A DNA stretch of 64,000 bases, taken from contig JALOON010000003.1 in assembly GCA_025454405.1 (NCBI GenBank), positions 1 through 64,000 of the forward strand. The letters are read 5' to 3'. This document shows positions 44,679 to 52,390 of this stretch, piece by piece (position 1 is the first letter of the stretch; each line of letters begins with the position of its first letter). Both the position numbers and the translations under genes were made by a program. This stretch comes from Oscillatoriaceae cyanobacterium Prado104. GTDB lineage: Bacteria; Cyanobacteriota; Cyanobacteriia; Cyanobacteriales; Microcoleaceae. Under the pieces are notes generated by a model. That model searched no databases. It was not told where the DNA came from and worked only from the letters and a program-made list of their open reading frames with translations.

Positions 44679-47062
44679 GCGATTTAAGTGTGTGGTTGGG
44701 GCAGCAGAGTCAAGAAGATAGAGAATATTTTTTGAAATATCAACCCAGGGATTTCGTTCAGGAATTGAAGGATTTTAATCGTTATTGTGCTTGGTTGACG
44801 GATTTCGGTTTTATTGAGATGAAACTGGAATTGTTGGGAGTACAAGCGCTAATTGAGGATTACGATTTGGCGAGAATTTCTGATGTGTTGTTGTCGGAAG
44901 AGCAAAGTCAAACTCTGAGATTGATTCAAGGGGCAATTCGCAAGTCTGCGCACGTTTTGGTGGAGGATAAAACTCAACTGGCTGGACAATTGTTGGGGAG
45001 GTTGTTGGATTATGCAATGCCTGATATTCAAGCGATGTTGGAACAAGCAAAGCAGTGGAAAGATGCCCTTTGGCTGCGACCTTTGAAAGCTAATTTAGAG
45101 CGGGCGGGAGAAGGCTGTTTGCGAACTCTAAGCGGTCATACTGACTGGGTAAATGCAGTAGCCATTTCATCAGACGGCAAAACAGCGATTTCTGCTTCAT
45201 GGGATCACACCCTGAAAATCTGGGACACCGAGACAGCTACCGAACAATTCACCCTCATCGGTCATGCTAGGGAGGTAAATGCAGTTGCGATCGCAGCAAA
45301 CGGCAAAACAGTGATTTCCGCTTCAAGGGATCACACTCTGAAAATCTGGGACACCGAGGCACGCATAGAACAATTCACCCTCACCGGTCATACTTGGTGG
45401 GTTAATGCAGTGGCGATCGCACCAGACGGCAAAACAGTGATTTCCGCTTCAAGTGATAACACTCTAAAAATCTGGGACACCGAGACAGGCATCCAAATTA
45501 GAACCCTCATTGGTCATACTAACCCAGTAAATGCAGTGGCGATCGCACCCGACGGCAAAACAGCGATTTCCGCCTCAAGGGATTGCACCCTGAAAATCTG
45601 GGACATTGAGACAGGCATCAAAATTAGAACCCTCACGGGTCATACTAACTCTGTAAAGGCAGTAGCTATCGCATCAGACGGCAAAACAGCAATTTCTGCT
45701 TCATGGGATCACACCCTGAAAATCTGGGACACCGAGACAGGTACCGAAATTAGAACCCTCACGGGTCATACTAACTACGTAAATGCAGTAGCGATCGCAC
45801 CCAACGGCAAAACAGCGATTTCCGCCTCATGTGATAACACCCTGAAAATCTGGGACACCGACGCAAGCACCGAACTATTCACTCTCATCGGTCATACTGA
45901 CTACGTAAATGCAGTAGCGATCGCACCAGACAGCAAAACAGCAATTTCCGCTTCAAGTGATAACACCCTGAAAATTTGGGACACCGACACTGGCATCGAA
46001 TTATTAGACATCTCTTATAATTCTTGTGCAACATTTAGGACGCCTGCTATTGACTATCTTTTTGTGAGAAATCTATTCACTGATCGTACTAACTATGTAA
46101 ATGCATTGGCGATCGCACCCGATGGCAAAACAGTGATTTCCGCTTCAAGAGATAACACCCTGAAAATTTGGAACACCGAGACAGGTAGCAAAATTAGAAC
46201 CCTCACTGGTCATACTAAGTATGTAAACGCAGTAGCGATCGCACCCGACGGCAAAACAGTGATTTCCGCTTCAGACGATAACACCCTAAAAGTCTGGGAT
46301 ATCGACACGGGTGACCAGCTCAGAACTCTCATCGGTCATACTAGCGCGGTAGAAGCAGTGGCGATCGCATCAGACGGCAAAACAGCGATTTCTGCTTCAT
46401 GGTATGAAAAGGAAATCTTTGACAGACATCTCTCTCACCCCCCTTTGTGTAGGGATAAGTATGGAAACGAGTATGAGAGTCCCGATGATAGGATCACCCG
46501 GAAAATCGTGGATTTAACCCTGAAAATCTGGGATACAGATAGTGGCGTTGACATGAGAACCATCACCAACCGTACTACCTCGGTAACAGCAGTGGCGATC
46601 GCACCTGATTGTCTCATAGCGGTTTTGGCTTCAGACGCTAACACCCTGAAAATTTGGGATCTGCTTAGAGGCTCGGAACTGAAAACCCTCACTGGTCATA
46701 AGTCCGGAGTAATGGCAGTGGCGCTCGCGCCTGATGGAAAAACACTGATTTCCGCTTTAGGGGATACAACCCTGAAAATCTGGGACACCAAGACAGGCTC
46801 AGAACTGAAAACTCTCATCGGTCACTCTGGAAGAGTAATTTCAGTGGTGATCGCACCAGAGGGAAAAACAGCGATTTCCGCTTCAGCGGATCACACCCTG
46901 AAAATCTGGGATTTGCTTAGTGGCAAAGAAGTTGCTAGTTTCAGCGGAGATGGTGCGTTTGAGTGCTGTGCGATCGCCCCTGATGGAGTGACAGTTGTAG
47001 CGGGCGATGCGTTGGGCCGGGTGCATTTCCTGCGATTGGAGGGAGTTAGCGGCGGGCGTTAG
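44675..47062 (+). CDS. WD40 sensor protein, 14 blades
   Basis: 795 residues. The first 145 (VQALIEDYDLARISDVLLSE, TLRLIQGAIRKSAHVLVEDK, LLGRLLDYAMPDIQAMLEQA) match the linker that normally joins the STAND ATPase to its WD40 part in one-chain proteins. Fourteen WD40 repeats follow, enough for two seven-bladed propellers. Repeats 1-7 and 9 are very alike (GHTxxVNAVAIAPDGKTAIS, TLKIWDTE). Repeats 8 and 10 carry insertions of about 20-40 residues. It overlaps the ATPase gene by four bases, so production is coupled. Confidence 0.9.
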   Translation: MSDLSVWLGQQSQEDREYFLKYQPRDFVQELKDFNRYCAWLTDFGFIEMKLELLGVQALIEDYDLARISDVLLSEEQSQTLRLIQGAIRKSAHVLVEDKTQLAGQLLGRLLDYAMPDIQAMLEQAKQWKDALWLRPLKANLERAGEGCLRTLSGHTDWVNAVAISSDGKTAISASWDHTLKIWDTETATEQFTLIGHAREVNAVAIAANGKTVISASRDHTLKIWDTEARIEQFTLTGHTWWVNAVAIAPDGKTVISASSDNTLKIWDTETGIQIRTLIGHTNPVNAVAIAPDGKTAISASRDCTLKIWDIETGIKIRTLTGHTNSVKAVAIASDGKTAISASWDHTLKIWDTETGTEIRTLTGHTNYVNAVAIAPNGKTAISASCDNTLKIWDTDASTELFTLIGHTDYVNAVAIAPDSKTAISASSDNTLKIWDTDTGIELLDISYNSCATFRTPAIDYLFVRNLFTDRTNYVNALAIAPDGKTVISASRDNTLKIWNTETGSKIRTLTGHTKYVNAVAIAPDGKTVISASDDNTLKVWDIDTGDQLRTLIGHTSAVEAVAIASDGKTAISASWYEKEIFDRHLSHPPLCRDKYGNEYESPDDRITRKIVDLTLKIWDTDSGVDMRTITNRTTSVTAVAIAPDCLIAVLASDANTLKIWDLLRGSELKTLTGHKSGVMAVALAPDGKTLISALGDTTLKIWDTKTGSELKTLIGHSGRVISVVIAPEGKTAISASADHTLKIWDLLSGKEVASFSGDGAFECCAIAPDGVTVVAGDALGRVHFLRLEGVSGGR

Positions 47063-47140
47063 TCGAAGAAACCGGGTTTTTGCCCGAATCTGTGGTTGTA
47101 ACGATGTATTTCGGAAAAAACCCGGTTTCTGGGGCACCAC

Positions 47141-47192
47141 GATCGCATTTTTGGGTGGATGGGCGATCGCATTTTTGGGTGGATGGGCGATC
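47141..47192. repeat. Direct repeat upstream of xisH
   Basis: Two tandem copies of GATCGCATTTTTGGGTGGATGGGC. The same sequence lies at 48101-48139 before the next TA genes, so the repeats bracket xisH/xisI. Confidence 0.85.
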
Positions 47193-47271
47193 GATCTTTT
47201 GGGGAATGAGCGATCGGGCGATCGGGTTTTAATTGGTATAAAATAGAGAGTGAGAGCCACGGAATTTTTCA

Positions 47272-47694
47272 ATGCCTGCTAAAGATATTTTTCACGATAC
47301 TGTCAAAGCTGCTTTACAAAAAGATGGATGGATAGTTATTCGTGAAAACTTTCGGGTGCAAGTCGATGACGAAGGTTGAGCAATGTTTATCGATCTGACC
47401 GCCGAAAAATTAATCAGTGTAGAAAAAGAAGGTCGCAAAATAGCTGTAGAAGTTAAGAGCTTTCAAGACCGATCGGACTTCTATCAATTTCATGCTGCTC
47501 TCGGTCAATTTCTCAACTGTCGATCGGCATTGAGAGATATTATGCCAGAGTTTATAGTATATTTAGCAGTTCCTTTAGAAACCTACGAGGAATTATTTAG
47601 ATTTAACTTCATTCAAAGACGAGTAGAAGAATACGATATCAAGCTCATTATTTTTCGTCCCGATTTGGAGGAAATCGTGTTATGGAGAGACTAA
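47272..47694 (+). pseudogene. xisH: xisH family gene with an in-frame stop
   Basis: The frame reads MPAKDIFHDTVKAALQKDGW ... VQVDDEG, then TGA at 47377-47379, then AMFIDLTAEKLISVEKEGRK ... IAVEVKSF to the end (141 codons). This is XisH end to end. A TGG to TGA change would explain the stop. XisH was first linked to DNA excision in Anabaena heterocysts, but the family occurs widely as an endonuclease-like (E-x-K in VEVKSF) partner of XisI. If translation restarts at the ATG at 47383, a shortened protein could form. Confidence 0.82.
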
Positions 47695-48011
47695 ACTATA
47701 CTCAAGCGATCGAAAAAATTCTGAACAGTTTCCGTGACATGGTGGTACGAGAAGGAACAGAAGTAAAAATTATTTGCGATCGAGAAAGCGGCAATTACCT
47801 GGTGATTCTCGCAGGCTGGAACGACCGATCGAGAGTCTACGGCGTTTCAGTTCACATCGAACTCAAAAATGATAAAATCTGGATTCAGCAGGATAGGACA
47901 GATACAGGAATCGCTCATGAGTTAGTAGAATTCGGAGTGCCAAAAAACGATATCGTACTGGCTTTTAAGTCGCCTGTTACCAGAAAGTTTACAGAATACG
48001 CAGTCAATTGA
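47682..48011 (+). CDS. xisI: XisI family protein
   Basis: 109 residues. MERLNYTQAIEKILNSFRDM ... KIWIQQDRTDTGIAHELVEF matches XisI. It overlaps the end of xisH by 13 bases. XisI accompanies XisH, and the pair behaves as a co-inherited module, perhaps TA-like. Confidence 0.9.
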   Translation: MERLNYTQAIEKILNSFRDMVVREGTEVKIICDRESGNYLVILAGWNDRSRVYGVSVHIELKNDKIWIQQDRTDTGIAHELVEFGVPKNDIVLAFKSPVTRKFTEYAVN

Positions 48012-48100
48012 TTTGAGATTTTAGATTTTAGATTTTAGATTGTCAGCAATTTTTGGGGAAGGTCGATCGAATTTGAGAGAAATGTGCGATCGGGTTTTTT

Positions 48101-48139
48101 GTGGATGGGCGATCGCATTTTTGGGTGGATGGGCGATCG
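48101..48139. repeat. Direct repeat downstream of xisI
   Basis: GTGGATGGGCGATCGCATTTTTGGGTGGATGGGCGATCG-type sequence, same as 47141-47192. It is followed by a TATAAT (48143-48148), likely the -10 box of the antitoxin gene. Confidence 0.8.
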
Positions 48140-48178
48140 GGCTATAATACAGAAAACTTGACAACAAAAATAACTGTC

Positions 48179-48409
48179 ATGAGAGAGTTAATCCAACAAG
48201 AATTAGAGAAGTTCGATCGAGAACAACTCAAACAAGTATTTGAATTTATTGCCTTCCTGAAATTCCGTGGCAGATTAGTGAGTATTCCTGCGATCGATGA
48301 AACTAACTTAGCTGCACTCTACAGCGAATTTGCCGCAGAAGACCGACAACTTGCGGAACTCGGAATCAGCGAATATTCAGAACTTCTCAAACATGAGAAT
48401 TTGGCATGA
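48179..48409 (+). CDS. Antitoxin-like protein of a second MazF/PemK module
   Basis: 76 residues from ATG 48179. The first part (MRELIQQELEKFDREQLKQV) resembles DUF2281-type antitoxins. It overlaps the toxin start by four bases (ATGA). Confidence 0.75.
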   Translation: MRELIQQELEKFDREQLKQVFEFIAFLKFRGRLVSIPAIDETNLAALYSEFAAEDRQLAELGISEYSELLKHENLA

Positions 48410-48858
48410 CGATCGGGCGAGGTGAAATCTGGATTGCAAACCTCGATCCGACACAAGGTTCCGAACAAGCAGGAGTGCGTCCCACAATTATTTTTCAGAA
48501 TGATACAATTTCGAGATATACAACTACTGTTATCAGTATTCCTCTCAGCACAAATCTGTGGCGAAATAGTCCCTACAAATTGGAGATTATAACATGGCAA
48601 CCCGCTGACGAACGCCAGACAAATTCGCGCTTTGCCGATCGCCTGACAAATGATATCAAATCCGGGCGATCGCTTGATTTTTCGTCCCGATTTGGAGGAA
48701 ATTGTGCGATAGAGAGATTAAATTATCAAGAGGCGATCGAACTGTACGAATTTTCTGGGCGATCGCTAAATTTTGGGAAATCGGCGATCGACCTTTGCTA
48801 CAATTATATTAAAAGAGGTGCGATCGACAACCGCAACAACAGTCTAAAATCCCAATAA
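48406..48858 (+). CDS. MazF/PemK-like toxin with a foreign 3' end
   Basis: 150 residues. Residues 1-60 are PemK/MazF (RGEIWIANLDPTQGSEQAGV, RPTIIFQND, VISIPLSTNL). After about residue 65 the family sequence stops. From 48675 the DNA copies the xisH/xisI junction at 47645-47710 (TTTTTCGTCCCGATTTGG and GAGAGATTAAATTATC), read here as SSRFGGNCAIERLNYQEAIE. The toxin C-terminus is thus lost and replaced. Probably inactive or altered. Confidence 0.75.
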   Translation: MTIGRGEIWIANLDPTQGSEQAGVRPTIIFQNDTISRYTTTVISIPLSTNLWRNSPYKLEIITWQPADERQTNSRFADRLTNDIKSGRSLDFSSRFGGNCAIERLNYQEAIELYEFSGRSLNFGKSAIDLCYNYIKRGAIDNRNNSLKSQ

Positions 48859-48877
48859 AATCAGAGGAAAAACCGCC

Positions 48878-49432
48878 GTGAGCGTCACGACTGTAAAATG
48901 GACAGTTAAAGACTACCACCAGATGATTGCCGCTGGTATTCTGGAAGGGCGAAACGTTGAATTAATAGGTGGAGAAATAATCGAAATGGCCCCAGAGGGA
49001 GAATCTCATGCTTACTCCAGTGATGAGGGTGGAGAATATCTGATTTATTTGCTGGGCGATCGGGCTAAAGTCCGCCAAGGTAAACCAATTACATTACCAT
49101 CAAGCAACTCCGAACCGCAACCAGATATCGCCATCGTTCAACGTCTGGGACGAGATTACCAAGAACATCACCCCTATCCAGAAAATATCTTTTGGTTGAT
49201 AGAATACTCAAACTCAACTTTGAGTAAAGACTTGGAAATTAAAACCGCAATTTACGCGCAAGCTGGCATTCTCGAATATTGGGTCATCAATTTGCGAACT
49301 CGGGAATTGATAGTATTTCGATCGCCCGCCAATGAAGGCTATCAATTCAGAGAAACCCTAACTCAAGGCAATATCTATCCGCTAGCATTTCCCGATATTG
49401 CAGTTTCGATCGCTCGATTATTAGAAAATTAA
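48878..49432 (+). CDS. Uma2 family nuclease
   Basis: 184 residues from GTG with a GAGGAA site. VKDYHQMIAAGILEGRNVEL, PQPDIAIVQRLGRDY and ENIFWLIEYSNSTLSKDLEI with YAQAGILEYWVINL match Uma2. A different subgroup from the gene at 22618. Confidence 0.88.
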   Translation: MSVTTVKWTVKDYHQMIAAGILEGRNVELIGGEIIEMAPEGESHAYSSDEGGEYLIYLLGDRAKVRQGKPITLPSSNSEPQPDIAIVQRLGRDYQEHHPYPENIFWLIEYSNSTLSKDLEIKTAIYAQAGILEYWVINLRTRELIVFRSPANEGYQFRETLTQGNIYPLAFPDIAVSIARLLEN

Positions 49433-49490
49433 CTTTTCAACCTGCTTGCGGTGGGTTTTGCATGACAAGACACGGTTGCAACCACGTCCG

Positions 49491-49742
49491 TCATACAAGG
49501 CCATCTGCGATTAATTCCCGATCCAAATCTTCCAGAGAAATTGTTTCCACTAAACCCGCATCCCGCTGTTTTAACCACTCTTGTAAAATCTTCAAATCTT
49601 CTCGATCTTCCAATCGTTCGATCGTTTCTTTCCAAGCAGCTAAAATAGCTTCCCAAACTTCCACCGGGACAAGCACATCAGTTTTATTGCCGTTAGCATC
49701 TGCAACGTATTTCACCAATTTTATAGCTTTTGTTACATTCAT
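49491..49742 (-). CDS. Orphan antitoxin-like protein
   Basis: 83 residues. VPVEVWEAILAAWKETIERL and the ending TISLEDLDRELIADGLV resemble RelB/Phd-like antitoxins of cyanobacteria. No toxin gene is adjacent on the minus strand. Confidence 0.65.
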   Translation of the reverse strand: MNVTKAIKLVKYVADANGNKTDVLVPVEVWEAILAAWKETIERLEDREDLKILQEWLKQRDAGLVETISLEDLDRELIADGLV

Positions 49743-50267
49743 TTTTTGAGCCTGGGATTCAATCCATCAGTTAATTATACTTTTTGTTATAGCGATCGGG
49801 CAACAACTTTTGGGAAATGCGCGAAGCGTTGCGGAATCGAATTTGGAAAAACGGGCGATCGCGATCGATCCGTAGGGGTGAAGCATTCGGGCGACAATTA
49901 TTGATTCCCCACCTACCATCTAATATCCGAATGCTTCACCCAGCCCCCACAAATAAGTCACAATTACCAAATATTTTGCAATTATTGAAGTGCGATCGCC
50001 ACATATTTCGCTGCGATAAAAAGTTCGATCGCGCCGAGATTCTTTCGTGAGGGCAGGGCGAAATTGCGATCGAACTTTTTTCGTGAGGGCAGGGCGAAGC
50101 ATTTGGACATGAAATTGTTTGTTTTGCATCCGAGATTGTCGCCCAAATGCTTCTCCCCTACAGGGAATTCCATTTAATTTTGGAGGCGATCGAAGCAGAG
50201 GGTATCTAATTTTTGGGAAACGGGCGATCGAAAAACATGGTAGAATAAGCATAAACTCAAAACTCTT
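49743..50267. repeat. Repeat-rich spacer with the left copy of a long direct repeat
   Basis: 49879-49937 contains GAAGCATTCGGG ... CCGAATGCTTCAC (inverted). 50021-50194 holds AGTTCGATCGCG ... TCTTTCGTGAGGGCAGGGCG, then GAAGCATTTGGACATGAAAT ... CCCAAATGCTTC. The last block (50081-50194) recurs at 51315-51429. No gene. Confidence 0.8.
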
Positions 50268-50777
50268 ATGAAAATTATTGAAATTAGCGAAGCGATCGAT
50301 CTGCTAGCAGAATATGCAAACACTCAAGAGCCCATTATGTTGACTCGCAACGGACAAATAATCGCAGCATTAATGCCATTTGCTGGCAATTCAGAAACAG
50401 ACAAACTTCCTGCTAAATTAAAGGAAGCGATCGAGCAATTATTCTTATCCGAAAAAAGTGAGTTCGATCGTTCCCGCCAACAAACAGAATTAGAAACAAC
50501 TTTTTACCAATTAGTCGATCGATGGAAAACCGAAACTCGTGGCATTTCATCCACCGAACAACTGTCATTGCACCCAACCTACCAGCAAATTATTGGCATG
50601 GGTCCCGATGCGATTCCGTTATTGTTACGAGAATTGGCAAACAATTCCGGCCGCTGGTTTTGGGCGCTCAAATCAATTACTCGCGAAGATCCAGTAATGC
50701 CCGAACAGCGAGGAAAAACCAAAGAAATGATTGCAGCTTGGTTAAACTGGGGTCGAGAAAAAGGTTACAAATGGTAG
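50268..50777 (+). CDS. Phd-like N-terminus fused to an unrecognised C-terminal domain
   Basis: 169 residues. The first 50 (IIEISEAIDLLAEYANTQEP, IMLTRNGQIIAALMPF) look like a Phd/YefM-type antitoxin. Residues about 85-169 (STEQLSLHPTYQQIIGMGPD, RWFWALKSITREDP, MIAAWLNWGREKGY) are a small helical domain often seen beside DUF7689 genes. The stop overlaps the next start by seven bases. Confidence 0.72.
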   Translation: MKIIEISEAIDLLAEYANTQEPIMLTRNGQIIAALMPFAGNSETDKLPAKLKEAIEQLFLSEKSEFDRSRQQTELETTFYQLVDRWKTETRGISSTEQLSLHPTYQQIIGMGPDAIPLLLRELANNSGRWFWALKSITREDPVMPEQRGKTKEMIAAWLNWGREKGYKW

Positions 50778-51238
50778 GAAACGAAGCCTGGATTGCTCGG
50801 GTAAAAGTTTGGATAGAACGGGATTTTCCTAACTTGTCAAATACAGGTTATGAAATCACTAGCCCCGATACGATCGATTATAATTGTATTGCTTGGGCGG
50901 CAGAAGATAACGAGAGATGGTGGTGGCCTGATTCGCAAAATATTGATTATTGGCCTGCAGGAGTACCGCGCGAAGTAACGATCGATGCTTTCATGCAAGC
51001 TTATCAAACAATAGGTTATGAAGTTTGCGATCGACCGAATTTAGAACCGGGATTTCAAAAAATAGCCATCTATGCCGATGCTGCGGGGAAGCCGACACAC
51101 GCAGCCAGACAGCTACCTGATGGAAAATGGACGAGCAAACTCGGCCAGGATGAAGATATTCAACATGAAACTCTCGAAGGGCTAGTTGGTGAAAGTTATG
51201 GGAACGTTGCTTGTGTTATGAAGAAAGCTATTAATTAG
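50771..51238 (+). CDS. DUF7689 family protein
   Basis: 155 residues from ATG 50771. DTIDYNCIAWAAEDNERWWW, YWPAGVPREVTIDAFMQAYQ, KIAIYADAAGKPTHAARQLP and GKWTSKLGQDEDIQHETLEG fit this family; the conserved Asn-Cys, Asp and His recall papain-fold or NlpC-like sites, which is inference. Coupled to the preceding gene. Confidence 0.78.
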   Translation: MVGNEAWIARVKVWIERDFPNLSNTGYEITSPDTIDYNCIAWAAEDNERWWWPDSQNIDYWPAGVPREVTIDAFMQAYQTIGYEVCDRPNLEPGFQKIAIYADAAGKPTHAARQLPDGKWTSKLGQDEDIQHETLEGLVGESYGNVACVMKKAIN

Positions 51239-51284
51239 ATCGAATAATGATTTACGCGCGATCGTCAATGAATATTTTGCTTCT

Positions 51285-51429
51285 ATCGAAAGTTCGATCG
51301 CGATCGAGATTCTTTCGTGAGGGCAGGGCGAAGCATTTGGACATGAAATTGTTTGTTTTGTGTCCGATATCGTCGCCCAAATGCTTCTAGCCTACAAGTA
51401 ATTCGATTTGATTTTAGGGGCGATCGAAC
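51285..51429. repeat. Right copy of the long direct repeat
   Basis: AGTTCGATCGCG at 51291, then TCTTTCGTGAGGGCAGGGCG and GAAGCATTTGGACATGAAAT ... CCCAAATGCTTC to about 51387, continuing to GGGGCGATCGAAC (51429). Matches 50021-50194 except for a local duplication in the left copy. Confidence 0.85.
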
Positions 51430-51451
51430 TTGGAAAAACGGGCGATCGCGA

Positions 51452-52153
51452 TTATTTCAACAACTCGGAAACTGTTTTAAACGAGTAACCTTTCGATCGC
51501 AAAACCTTGACAATTTTGTCTGTTGCTGCTACCGTTTTCGATCGATCGCCCCCGCCGTCGTGCATCACTACAATTGAGCCAGATCGCGCGTTTTTAATCA
51601 CTTGATTCGCGATATCATCAGCGCTAAGCTGCTTCTCGTAATCGTAAGAATCAACATCCCACATAATCAATTTTTTGTGCTTTTGCGCAACCAAATAAGA
51701 CAAACCTAAAAATCTCCTGCCCCAAGGCGGCCGAAAACTGATACTTTCCTGTTTTACGCCCAAATCACGCAAAAGTTTGTCGGTTTTTTCTATTTCAGAT
51801 ACAAGAAAATCGTCAGATTTAAACATCATATCTTTGTGAGAATAAGAATGATTTGCCAACTCATCTCCCCTCGCCAGAATTGTTTTCACAATTTCGGGAT
51901 GTTGTTCGATATTGCGGCCGATGAGAAAAAAAGTGGCTTGAATCTTGTGGCTGTCCAAAACATCTAAAAGTTGGTTTGTGTAGGGAGGATAAGGGCCGTC
52001 GTCGTAGGTGAGGGCGATAACTTTTTCGCTGGTATCAGCGCGGTTGATGCCGAAATAATTATGAAATTTAGTAACTTTAATTAGCAGCGTTGTGGCGAAA
52101 AATAACGCTAGGGCGAACAGCAGAAACTTTTTGAAATTTTTAGCTATTTTCAT
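51452..52153 (-). CDS. Polysaccharide deacetylase (NodB-like)
   Basis: 233 residues from ATG 52153 (MKIAKNFKKF); the longer reading to 52267 lacks family character. A membrane anchor helix (about 8-27), then NodB motifs: TYDDGPY, HSYSHKD (zinc His pair), FRPPWGRR, MWDVDSYD and IVVMHDGGG. It removes N- or O-acetyl groups from cell-wall or capsule sugars outside the membrane. Confidence 0.9.
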   Translation of the reverse strand: MKIAKNFKKFLLFALALFFATTLLIKVTKFHNYFGINRADTSEKVIALTYDDGPYPPYTNQLLDVLDSHKIQATFFLIGRNIEQHPEIVKTILARGDELANHSYSHKDMMFKSDDFLVSEIEKTDKLLRDLGVKQESISFRPPWGRRFLGLSYLVAQKHKKLIMWDVDSYDYEKQLSADDIANQVIKNARSGSIVVMHDGGGDRSKTVAATDKIVKVLRSKGYSFKTVSELLK

Positions 52154-52312
52154 AGTTGCACGCATTCGATCGAGCATGAAAGTGAAATCGATCGGGACTT
52201 GCAAATCAAAATTCCTCGATCGCCCGCAAGTCCTAATTGATGCCAGATTATAGCACGATCTAAACAAATATAGCAGTCATAAATCATTTGTAAATTTTTT
52301 ACCCCACCCCAA

Positions 52313-52335
52313 CCCTCCCCTTACTAAGGGGAGGG
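52313..52335. repeat. CCCTCCCCTTACTAAGGGGAGGG hairpin
   Basis: Nine-base arms around TACTA. It lies between the minus-strand deacetylase gene and the minus-strand NB-ARC gene, 56 bases after the latter's stop, and may protect or end its mRNA. Confidence 0.7.
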
Positions 52336-52390
52336 GGCAAGATATTTACTTTCTCATTTGCGATCGCTATATCGATCGGTAAAAGTTGTT

